DNA of 55,822 bases from DATDDB01 sp035260545 (lineage in GTDB: Bacteria; Pseudomonadota; Gammaproteobacteria; Burkholderiales; Gallionellaceae): positions 1 to 55,822 of the forward strand of contig DATFUZ010000041.1 in NCBI GenBank assembly GCA_035260545.1. Reading direction: 5' to 3'. This document shows positions 16,857 to 26,686 of this stretch, in pieces. A program made the translations under genes and the position numbers. The notes under the pieces were generated by a model. That model searched no databases. It had not been told where the DNA came from and saw only the letters and a program-made list of their open reading frames with translations. Every line of letters starts with the position of its first letter. Positions within the stretch are counted from its first letter, which is position 1.

Positions 16857-18497
16857 ATGAACGCTCCGGATAAGTCACTGAGAACTTACAAATCTCTCGA
16901 AAAGCTCCGCGTTGTCGCGGAAACCAGTACCGAAAACGATCACAAGGTGCACTTCATTGCGCCGCCGCCGCTCACCCGGAAGGCGGAAGGTGAGACCGGG
17001 CACTTCCGCACCTACCAGCCGCGGCCGTTTACGCCCGAGGAGCGGGCGGACACCACCATCCTATTCGGCGGCCTGCACTGGCGCGCCGAGCGCCTGATCG
17101 AAGCGACCATGGCAAACCTGGGCTATAACGGGCAGGCGCTTCCCGTCGCCACGCGCGAGGACCTGAAGACCGGACGCGAAGTGGCCGACATCGGCCAGTG
17201 CTGCCCGACCAGCTTCACGACCGGCGCGCTCACCAACTTCCTGCGCCGCGAGAAGGAGCGTCTGGGTGCGGAAGAAGCCTCGCGCCGCTACGTCTACCTT
17301 ACCGCAGGCTCCTGCGGCGCCTGCCGCTTTGGCCAGTATCACCACAGCTACGAGCTGGCGCTGCGCAACATCGGCATGGATTCGTTGCGCATGTTCATGC
17401 TCGACCAGGAGAAGTTCGACCAGGGCCCGGCCCATGGCGGCGGCCTGGACCTGAACATTCCCTTCACCCTGGGCGTGTTCTGGGGCCTGATCCTCTCCGA
17501 CCTGGTGATGGACATGGAATACCAGATCCGCCCCTACGAGGTGAACGAGGGCGAGACCGACCGCGTCAGCCGCGAGGCGATGGAGTACCTCTACGAGGCG
17601 TTCAAGAACCGTCCCACCGACCGCAGCAAGTGGGGCATGCTGGCCTGGCATGTCTTCTCCGACTATTACGTCGATGCGATGCGCGAGGTCCACCGCCGCT
17701 TCAGCACGATCGAGGTCGACCGCCTGCGCGTCAAGCCCATGGTCAAGATCACCGGCGAGTTCTACCTGCAGACGGTGGAGGGCGACCCCAACTACAATAT
17801 TCACCGCTGGCTGGAAGCGGAAGGCGCGGAAGTCTATCCCGCCTCCATTTCCATCTGGATCGATTACCTGTGGCGCCTGACCGAGCAGGAGGCGCAGGAC
17901 CACATCGGCATCGAGAAGGGCTCGCGCCGCAAGCGCTTCGGGATCAAGGTCAACCAGTTCATCCTGCACGCCACCTACAAGCGCATGCGCCGCGCGCTGG
18001 GCAACTTCCCGCGCGAGATGCTGGACCAGTACGAGCTGCGCCGCCTGGCCACGCCGTTCTTCCACAGCCACATGAACGGCGGCGAGGGCGACATGCTGAT
18101 CGGCAAGGCGCTCTACACCTACCACAACAAGAAGGCGCACATGATCTGCGAACTGTCGCCTTACTCCTGCATGCCCAACACCATGAGCGTGGGCGCGATG
18201 GCGCAGGTGATCGGCCGCTATCCCGACCTGCTGTATGCGCCGCTGGAAATCAAGGGCGATTCGGAAGTGCATGCCCTGTCGCGCTGCCAGATGATCCTGA
18301 CCGAGGCGAAGAAGCGCGCGCAGCGCGAGTACGACGAGGCGCTGGCCAGCACCGGCCTGAGCGAGGCACAGGTGCGCGAGGAAATTGCCCGGCATCCCGA
18401 AATGAAGCAGGCGACCTACCGCGTGCCGCATTACGGCAAGTCGGGCACGGCCGCGAACACGGTAATGCACGTCGCCGCCCTCAAGCGCGCACATTAA
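16857..18497 (+). CDS. Cysteine-rich COG3581-like partner of the acyl-CoA dehydratase activase system
   Basis: A 546-residue protein matching the C-terminal section of the giant activase-DUF2229 proteins (COG3581 type). All seven Cys fall in conserved-looking motifs: CCPTSF (115/116), GSCGACRFGQYHH (153/156), MICELSPYSC (431/438) and SRCQ (477). These are candidate Fe-S ligands. Related 2-hydroxyacyl-CoA dehydratase and double-cubane cluster proteins carry out low-potential reductions after ATP-driven electron transfer; the substrate here is unknown. An AAGGTG ribosome site precedes the ATG. It is the first gene of a tight three-gene unit, 33 bp before the activase gene. Confidence 0.8.
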   Translation: MNAPDKSLRTYKSLEKLRVVAETSTENDHKVHFIAPPPLTRKAEGETGHFRTYQPRPFTPEERADTTILFGGLHWRAERLIEATMANLGYNGQALPVATREDLKTGREVADIGQCCPTSFTTGALTNFLRREKERLGAEEASRRYVYLTAGSCGACRFGQYHHSYELALRNIGMDSLRMFMLDQEKFDQGPAHGGGLDLNIPFTLGVFWGLILSDLVMDMEYQIRPYEVNEGETDRVSREAMEYLYEAFKNRPTDRSKWGMLAWHVFSDYYVDAMREVHRRFSTIEVDRLRVKPMVKITGEFYLQTVEGDPNYNIHRWLEAEGAEVYPASISIWIDYLWRLTEQEAQDHIGIEKGSRRKRFGIKVNQFILHATYKRMRRALGNFPREMLDQYELRRLATPFFHSHMNGGEGDMLIGKALYTYHNKKAHMICELSPYSCMPNTMSVGAMAQVIGRYPDLLYAPLEIKGDSEVHALSRCQMILTEAKKRAQREYDEALASTGLSEAQVREEIARHPEMKQATYRVPHYGKSGTAANTVMHVAALKRAH

Positions 18498-18530
18498 CGG
18501 CATCCGCCGCAACACGAGAAAGGGGAGGCC

Positions 18531-20693
18531 ATGAAGATCATCGGACTGGACATTGGTTCGACCACCGTCAAGGCGGTGGTTGCGGAGAACGGCAAGGTTC
18601 TCTGGCAGGATTACACGCGGCACCACACCAAACAGGCGGAAATGACGCACACCTTCCTGGAGCGCATGGAGGCCGAGTGCGGCGTCCAGCGCGGCGTCGA
18701 CCGCATATTCCTTACCGGCTCCGGCGCCGGCCTGGTTGCGCCGCTGGTCGGCGGCAAGACCGTGCAGGAAGTGGTGGCCGTGGCCGCCGCCGTGGAGAAG
18801 CTGCACCCTGACGTGAATTTCGTCTCCGAGATCGGCGGCGAGGACATGAAGACCCTGTTCTTCACGCCCAGCGGTGAAGGCAAGAGCAAGCAGGTCTACA
18901 TGCAATCCGCCTGCAGCGGCGGGACCGGCACCTTCATCGAAAAGACCGCGCGCAAGCTCAATATTCCGGCCGAGCAACTGGCGCAGATGAACTATGCGGG
19001 CCTGGACCTGCACAAGGTGTCGTCCAAATGCGGCATCTTCGCCGAGGCCGACGCCAATACGCTGGTGAAATCCGGCGTGCCGGTCGACGAGATCATCGCC
19101 AGCCTGTTCGAGGCCGTGGTCTACCAGAACCTGGCCACCCTGACCAAGGGCAACACCCCGGTTCCCGGCGTGCTGCTGCTGGGCGGCCCCAACATGTTTT
19201 TCACCGGCCTGCAGCAGGCTTGGCGCTACCACCTCGGCAAGCTGTGGGGCGAGCGCAAGATCGAACTGCCGGAAGGCGAAACCCCCGAGACCCTGATTCG
19301 CGTGCCGGAAGACGCGCTGTATTACGCCTGCCTGGGCTGCATCGAGGTCGGCCAGGGCGAGCGCGCGGACGTCGGCGTGTACGAGGGCCATGACAAGCTG
19401 CGCTGGTGGGTGGACAAGGGCCAATGGGAAGCCAAGGCCAAGGAAGGCGCCAAGGGCCTGGCCGCCTCCGAAAACGACCTCGCCGACTTCAAGCGCCAGT
19501 ATGCCGCCGAAGCCCAGGCCATCAATCAGCCGAAGCTCGAGCCCGGCGCGCCCGCCATCGTCGGCTGCGATTTCGGCAGCACCACGGCCAAGGCGGTGGT
19601 GATCTCGCCCGACGCCGAGATCCTGTTCAGCTGCTACGCGCCCTCGCAGGGCAACCCGATCGAGGACGCGAAATCGCTGTTCAACCAGCTCCACGAGGCA
19701 GGCTTCGATAAGATCGGCGGCCTGGCGCTCACCGGCTACGGCAAGGACCTGCTGAAGAACATCCTCGGTGCGGACGTGGGCGTGGTGGAGACGGTCGCGC
19801 ACGCCACCGCCGCGCTGCACTATTTCCCCGATGCCGACGTGATCTGCGACGTGGGCGGCGTGGACGTGAAGATCATGATCCTGCGCCAGGGCACGGTGGC
19901 CGACTTCCGTCTCAATTCGCAGTGCTCGTCCGGCAACGGTGCCTTCCTGCAGGGCGTGGCCGAGCGCTACGAAGTCCCGCTGGAGGACTATGCCGACCGC
20001 GCCTTCCAGGCGCGCGCCGTGCCCTCGCTGCAGATGGGATGCGGCGTGTTCCTGCAGTCCGACATCGTGAACCAGCAGCGCAAGGGCTGGTCGCCGGACG
20101 AGATCATGGCCTCGCTCGCGGCTGTGCTGCCCCTCAATGTGTGGGTCTACGCCGGCCAGCTGCAGAACCTCGCCGCCGCCGGGCGCAAGTTCGTGCTCCA
20201 GGGCGGAACTCACCGCAACCTCGCTGTGGTCAAGGCCCAGGTGGATTTCATCCGCAGCAAGGTGCCGGACGCCGAGATCGTGGTCCATCCGTATTCCGGC
20301 GAGGCGGGCGCGATCGGTGCCGCGCTGGTCGCGCGCGACTGGATGAAGAACGGCCGGCCTTCCGGTTTCCGCGGCTATGACACCATCAACGCCCTGGAAT
20401 ACAATAGCACCACCAACGAACACACCGTCTGCCACTGGTGCGCGGTCAACTGCCGCCGCACCTTCATCGACGTGCGCCTGCCAGGCGCGCAGGGGCGGAA
20501 CTGGAGCAAGGTGCCGCTGGCCGAGGGCTGGGAGCGCGTGATCAGCGGCAACACCTGCCCCAAGGGCCTGATGGAAGACGCGAACGAGATGCGTGTCGTA
20601 ATGAATGAACTGGATGAGGTAAAACGTGCATACCCAAATATTGCGGCGCTGGTTCGGGAAGACGCCTTTAAACGCGTTAAGGTCGACGCCTGA
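18531..20693 (+). CDS. Two-domain BadF/BadG/BcrA/BcrD ATPase (2-hydroxyacyl-CoA dehydratase-type activase)
   Basis: A 720-residue protein with two tandem ASKHA ATPase domains. The phosphate-1 motifs are GLDIGSTTVKAVV (about residue 4) and CDFGSTTAKAVV (about 346). Each domain has the paired Cys expected at the dimer-bridging [4Fe-4S] site: C128 (ACSGGTGTF) and C167 (SKCGIF), and C465 (QCSSGNGAF) and C504 (GCGVF). Both pairs are exactly 39 residues apart, as in HgdC. A C-terminal extension adds CHWCAVNC (634/637/641) and TCPKG (676), a possible further cluster. The role is ATP-driven electron delivery to a partner. AAGGGGAGG precedes the ATG. Its 3' end overlaps the next gene by 68 bp. Confidence 0.9.
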   Translation: MKIIGLDIGSTTVKAVVAENGKVLWQDYTRHHTKQAEMTHTFLERMEAECGVQRGVDRIFLTGSGAGLVAPLVGGKTVQEVVAVAAAVEKLHPDVNFVSEIGGEDMKTLFFTPSGEGKSKQVYMQSACSGGTGTFIEKTARKLNIPAEQLAQMNYAGLDLHKVSSKCGIFAEADANTLVKSGVPVDEIIASLFEAVVYQNLATLTKGNTPVPGVLLLGGPNMFFTGLQQAWRYHLGKLWGERKIELPEGETPETLIRVPEDALYYACLGCIEVGQGERADVGVYEGHDKLRWWVDKGQWEAKAKEGAKGLAASENDLADFKRQYAAEAQAINQPKLEPGAPAIVGCDFGSTTAKAVVISPDAEILFSCYAPSQGNPIEDAKSLFNQLHEAGFDKIGGLALTGYGKDLLKNILGADVGVVETVAHATAALHYFPDADVICDVGGVDVKIMILRQGTVADFRLNSQCSSGNGAFLQGVAERYEVPLEDYADRAFQARAVPSLQMGCGVFLQSDIVNQQRKGWSPDEIMASLAAVLPLNVWVYAGQLQNLAAAGRKFVLQGGTHRNLAVVKAQVDFIRSKVPDAEIVVHPYSGEAGAIGAALVARDWMKNGRPSGFRGYDTINALEYNSTTNEHTVCHWCAVNCRRTFIDVRLPGAQGRNWSKVPLAEGWERVISGNTCPKGLMEDANEMRVVMNELDEVKRAYPNIAALVREDAFKRVKVDA

Positions 20694-21873
20694 CCGGGAC
20701 GACGATACCGCAACGCCGGACGTTCCCGTAGCGCCCATCGCGAAGCCGCGCGGCCAGATCCGCATCGGCATTCCCCGCACGCTGAACCAGTGGTCCACCC
20801 ACCAGTTCTGGCTGGGCTTCTTCGCCGCGCTGGGCATCACCAAGATCGATTTTTCCTCCGACACCTCGGAAGAGCAGGCGCGCGAGTACGGCAAGGGGCG
20901 GGGCACCGTGGATTGCTGCTATCCGGTGAAATCCATGTCCGGCCACTACGGCGAATTCCTGGGGCGCAAGGCGCACCGCCGCGTCGACATCCTGTTCTCG
21001 CCCATGGTCTATTCGCTGTCCTCCCACCTGCACGGCCATGTCCAGGGCTCGCTGGTGTGCCCGCGCGTGATGGCGGCCCCGGAGAACATCAAGGCCGGCT
21101 TCCTCAAGGAAAAGGACGCCTTCGCCGAGCACGGCATCCGCTACGTGACCCCGCTGGTCTCCCTCGCAGACCGTCCCATCGTGCCCAAGCAGATGTATGA
21201 AGGCCTGCACGACGTCATTCCGAACCTGACCAGGATGGAGGCGAAGAAGGCGGTCGAGGCCGGATTTGCGGCGCTGGACGCCTTCACCGCCGAGATGCGC
21301 CGCAAGAGCCGCGAGATCCTCGAGCAGTGTGCCCGCGACAACAAGCCCTGCATCCTGGTCGTGGGACGGCCCTACCACATGGACCCCGGCATCGGGCACG
21401 AGATCGAGGTGGACATCCAGGCCCACGGCTACCCAGTGCTGTGGTCGCAATACCTGCCCACCGACCCCGACATCCTGGACTGGCTGTTCCGAGACGATGT
21501 CGCCGCGGGTTACATCAAGCATCCGCTCGACATTTCCGACGTGTGGCCCTCGTCCTACAGCGCCAACACCAATGAAATCCTGTGGGGGGTGAAGTTCGCC
21601 GCGCGCATGCCCTGGATAACCTGCGTGGTGCGCCTGGCAAGCTACGAGTGCGGCATGGACCAGCCCACCTATTCCCCGGTGCAGCAAGTGGTCGAGCGTT
21701 CCGGGACGTTGTTCTTTTCCTTCCAGGACCTGGATTCCACCAAGCCGGCCGGCTCGGTGAAGATCCGCGTCGAGACCATCGCCCACTACCTGGGCCGCTA
21801 CGCCCCCGACATCATCGAAAAGAAGAAGGCCGCCCTGCCGGGCAGCTTGCCGCTGATGGCGCCCAGGCAGTAG
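20626..21873 (+). CDS. DUF2229 (COG3580-like) component of the activase system
   Basis: A 415-residue protein with the DUF2229 opening IRIGIPRTLNQWSTHQFW (about residues 45-62), the domain that follows the twin activase domains in fused homologues. Seven Cys lie in motifs: DCCYPVK (97/98), VCPRV (145), C235, C242 and ITCVVRLASYEC (333/342). The segment VVGRPYHMDPGIGHEIE is strongly family-like. It starts with GTG at 20626 behind GAGGT, inside the end of the activase gene, so translation is likely coupled. Residues 20-43 before the domain are probably disordered. Function is inferred from the gene set only; no substrate is known. Confidence 0.85.
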   Translation: MHTQILRRWFGKTPLNALRSTPDRDDDTATPDVPVAPIAKPRGQIRIGIPRTLNQWSTHQFWLGFFAALGITKIDFSSDTSEEQAREYGKGRGTVDCCYPVKSMSGHYGEFLGRKAHRRVDILFSPMVYSLSSHLHGHVQGSLVCPRVMAAPENIKAGFLKEKDAFAEHGIRYVTPLVSLADRPIVPKQMYEGLHDVIPNLTRMEAKKAVEAGFAALDAFTAEMRRKSREILEQCARDNKPCILVVGRPYHMDPGIGHEIEVDIQAHGYPVLWSQYLPTDPDILDWLFRDDVAAGYIKHPLDISDVWPSSYSANTNEILWGVKFAARMPWITCVVRLASYECGMDQPTYSPVQQVVERSGTLFFSFQDLDSTKPAGSVKIRVETIAHYLGRYAPDIIEKKKAALPGSLPLMAPRQ

Positions 21874-21943
21874 CGCCAGCCGGGCGGCGCCGCCCGGCAT
21901 CCCGCGATTCCGCAGGTCTGTCCTGCGCCGGGCTCACTTGGCA

Positions 21944-21949
21944 TACAAT
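21944..21949 (+). promoter_or_regulatory. Possible -10 for the permease operon
   Basis: TACAAT lies 11 bases before the permease ATG at 21961. No -35 match is seen, so this is weak evidence. Confidence 0.3.
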
Positions 21950-21960
21950 AACGCCCAGCC

Positions 21961-22938
21961 ATGATCGCCTACATCATCCGCCGGGTCCTTTACGCCATCC
22001 CCATCCTGATCGGGGTGAACCTGCTCACGTTTGCGCTGTTCTTCGTGGTGAACACGCCAGACGACATGGCGCGCATGCAGCTTGGCATCAAGCGCGTCAC
22101 GCCCGAAGCGATCGCCAAGTGGAAGCACCTGCACGGCTACGACAAGCCCATGCTGTACAACGCCGATGCAGCGGGCGTGGGCAAGCTGACCGATACCATC
22201 TTCTTCCGCAAGTCGGCCAGCATGTTCGTGCTGGATTTCGGATTTTCCGATGATGGCCGCGACATCGCGCGCGAAATCAGAACGCGGATGTGGCCCAGCC
22301 TCGCCATCGCGCTCCCGGCGTTCGCCGTCGGGCTGGCGACCGCCATCAGCGTCGCGCTGATGCTGGTGCTGTTCCGCGCCACCTCCCTGGATACGGGGGG
22401 CGTCGCGGTATGCGTGTTCCTGATGTCCATCTCCATGCTGTTCTACATCATCGGCGGGCAGTTCCTGGCGAGCAAGCTGTGGCACTGGGTGCCCATCTCC
22501 GGTTATGCGGGCGGCTTTCATGCCGCCAAGTTTCTGGTGCTGCCCGTCCTCATCGGCGTCACCAGCGGCATAGGCGCATCGTCGCGCTGGTATCGCACGA
22601 TCTTTCTCGAGGAGGCGGGCAAGGACTATGTGCGCACCGCGCGCGCCAAGGGCCTTTCCGAACTGCGCGTGATGTTCCGCCATGTGCTGAAGAACGCCAT
22701 GATCCCCATCCTCACCGGCGTGGTAGTGGTCATCCCCACGCTGTTTCTCGGCAATCTGCTGCTGGAATCTTTTTTCGGCATACCTGGGCTGGGCAGCTTC
22801 ACCATAGACGCCATCCAGGCCCAGGATTTCAGCATCGTGCGCGCCATGGTGTTCCTGGGCTCGGTGCTGTATATCGGCGGCCTGCTGCTGACTGACATCT
22901 CCTATACGCTGGTGGATCCCCGGGTGCGGCTGTCTTGA
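21961..22938 (+). CDS. Peptide-type ABC transporter permease (DppB/YejB-like)
   Basis: A 325-residue inner-membrane permease with six predicted helices. It has the binding-protein-dependent transport signature EAGKDYVRTARAKGLS (about residues 218-233), which contacts the ATPase. The N-terminus MIAYIIRRVLYAIPILIGV is typical of DppB/YejB subunits. The first periplasmic loop carries a charged insert (about 40-100), usual in this group. It imports small peptides or related solutes together with the next two genes; the best candidate binding protein is the lipoprotein at 10738-12912. It follows the activase unit after 87 bp, so it may be a separate transcript. Confidence 0.9.
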   Translation: MIAYIIRRVLYAIPILIGVNLLTFALFFVVNTPDDMARMQLGIKRVTPEAIAKWKHLHGYDKPMLYNADAAGVGKLTDTIFFRKSASMFVLDFGFSDDGRDIAREIRTRMWPSLAIALPAFAVGLATAISVALMLVLFRATSLDTGGVAVCVFLMSISMLFYIIGGQFLASKLWHWVPISGYAGGFHAAKFLVLPVLIGVTSGIGASSRWYRTIFLEEAGKDYVRTARAKGLSELRVMFRHVLKNAMIPILTGVVVVIPTLFLGNLLLESFFGIPGLGSFTIDAIQAQDFSIVRAMVFLGSVLYIGGLLLTDISYTLVDPRVRLS

Positions 22939-23031
22939 AGAATACCGCCACAATTCTGCCGTGCGAGTCAATCGCGGGGTGCCGCGGCTGCTGCCCATTG
23001 CGGGTGCAGCGTGTGATCGACGGGGCATGGC

Positions 23032-24468
23032 GTGAAATTTGAGCCCGTCATCCTGCCCACCGATGCGCTGATCTTCCTGCTCATCGGCGTCTGCGTCGCG
23101 GGCGCGCGCTATATCCGCCGCCGCCCGCACCTTGCGCTGCCCTGGCAGCGGGTGGGGAAGAACGCTACCGCCATGGTCTCGCTGCTCATCCTCACGCTGT
23201 TCCTTGCCGTGGGCGTGCTCGATTCGCTGCATTACCGCCCCCTGCTGGTGGACAACGACAAGGGCGAACCGGTGTATTCGCCCCAGGTGCTGAGCGTGTT
23301 CGACAAGCTGGCCGGCGGGCTGGCCACCGACACCGAAAAGACCTATTCCGCGCCGCTGGCGACGCACCTGTATGCGATGGAGAGCATGGAGGCGGGCGGT
23401 CACGCGACACGCGGCTACCCGCGGCTCAAATATGGCGGCGCGCATCTTGCCGATCCCGAGACGCAATGGGCGGGCGATGTGGCGCGGCGCGCCGTGCTCG
23501 GGGCCGTGCTGGGGCTGTTCGGCGCATTCGCGCTGTTCGCGGCTGGCGCCGCCGTGCCGCGCGGCGCAACCGCCTCGCCTGGCGCCGGGGCTGCCGTGCC
23601 GCCGCATCTTTCCGCGCGGCAGCGCGGCTTTGCGCGCGGGCTGGCGCAGGGCGGGGTGGGCCGCGCGCTGCTCGTCGCCACCCTCGTCCTCGGCGTCGTG
23701 ATCGGCGCGGTGGCCGCGCTCGCCGCCGGCTATCATGTGCTGGGCACGGACAAGGTCGGGCAGGACGTGCTCTACCTCTCGCTGAAAAGCATACGCACCG
23801 GGCTGGTGATCGGCACCCTGACCATGCTGGTGATGCTGCCCTTCGCTATCCTGCTTGGCGTCGCGGCCGGCTACTTGCGCGGCTGGGTGGACGACGTGAT
23901 CCAGTATGTCTACACCGTGCTGGGCTCCATTCCCGACGTGCTGCTGATCGTGGCCGCGGTGCTGATGATGCAGGTGGTGATTGAGTCGCATGCGAACTGG
24001 TTCACCACCGCCGCGGCGCGCGCCGATGCGCGGCTGCTGGCCCTGTGCGTGATCCTGGGCGTGACGCGCTGGACCGAATTGTGCCGCCTGCTGCGCGGCG
24101 AAGCGATGAAGCTGCGCGAGCTGGAATATATCCAGGCGGCGCAGGCTTTCGGCGTGTCCTCGCTGCGCATCATGACGCGCCACATCGTGCCCAACGTCAT
24201 GCATATCGTGCTGATCTCGGTGGTGATGGGCTTCAGCAGCCTGGTGCTGGCCGAGGCGGTGCTCTCCTACATCGGCGTGGGCGTGGATCCCACCACCATC
24301 AGCTTCGGCAACATGATCAACGCGGCGCGCATGGAACTGGGGCGGGAACCCGTGGTGTGGTGGCCGCTGGCGTCCGCCTTCTTCTTCATGCTGCTCCTGG
24401 TGCTGGCGGCCAACTTGTTCGCCGACGCCGTGCGCGATGCTTTCGACCCGCGCATGAACCGCAGTTGA
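23032..24468 (+). CDS. Peptide-type ABC transporter permease (DppC/YejE-like, long form)
   Basis: A 478-residue second permease. The C-terminal 260 residues are a canonical DppC/YejE domain with the EAA-type motif ELEYIQAAQAFGVS. The N-terminal 200 residues are unusual. After a first helix comes a soluble stretch (about 65-145, expected in the periplasm), another helix and an Ala/Pro/Arg-rich loop. E. coli YejE (about 341) also has a large first periplasmic loop, so this looks like an enlarged version. The start is GTG at 23032; no in-frame ATG lies nearby and the ribosome site is weak. The gap to the first permease is 93 bp. Confidence 0.88.
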   Translation: MKFEPVILPTDALIFLLIGVCVAGARYIRRRPHLALPWQRVGKNATAMVSLLILTLFLAVGVLDSLHYRPLLVDNDKGEPVYSPQVLSVFDKLAGGLATDTEKTYSAPLATHLYAMESMEAGGHATRGYPRLKYGGAHLADPETQWAGDVARRAVLGAVLGLFGAFALFAAGAAVPRGATASPGAGAAVPPHLSARQRGFARGLAQGGVGRALLVATLVLGVVIGAVAALAAGYHVLGTDKVGQDVLYLSLKSIRTGLVIGTLTMLVMLPFAILLGVAAGYLRGWVDDVIQYVYTVLGSIPDVLLIVAAVLMMQVVIESHANWFTTAAARADARLLALCVILGVTRWTELCRLLRGEAMKLRELEYIQAAQAFGVSSLRIMTRHIVPNVMHIVLISVVMGFSSLVLAEAVLSYIGVGVDPTTISFGNMINAARMELGREPVVWWPLASAFFFMLLLVLAANLFADAVRDAFDPRMNRS

Positions 24469-24532
24469 GGCGAACGCCGTCGCGGCTGCACTCCGCCCTG
24501 GCGATGCTCGGATGGCGGGGCCCCGCAGCAGA

Positions 24533-24538
24533 TATAAT
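24533..24538 (+). promoter_or_regulatory. Possible internal -10 before the ABC ATPase gene
   Basis: A perfect TATAAT lies 39 bases before the TTG start of the ATPase gene. The -35 is unconvincing. It may allow separate expression of the ATPase. Confidence 0.35.
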
Positions 24539-24577
24539 CGGCTTTTTCCCAGCCCCGTTTAACCGATTGGAGCCGTC

Positions 24578-26629
<2,052 letters not shown>

Positions 26630-26645
26630 CAGGATAGCGCGGGTG

Positions 26646-26679
26646 GCCGCCGGCGCCGGGAAACCCTGGCGCCGGCGGC
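26646..26679. terminator. Strong hairpin between convergent genes
   Basis: A perfect 12-bp stem, GCCGCCGGCGCC (26646-26657) with GGCGCCGGCGGC (26668-26679), encloses a 10-base loop. It lies between the ABC ATPase and mltD stops. It serves both strands by position but has no U-run on either side. Confidence 0.55.
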
Positions 26680-26686
26680 AGCGGCA

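Noticed and set aside
17061..20906. 1,281-codon open frame on the minus strand
   Set aside because: It lies antisense to the activase genes, is His/Ala/Arg/Val-rich with no domain, and is the mirror of strongly coding GC-rich sequence.
21934..24204. 756-codon minus-strand frame across the ABC permeases
   Set aside because: It is rich in His, Gln and Asp as expected from antisense of membrane proteins; no domain is seen.
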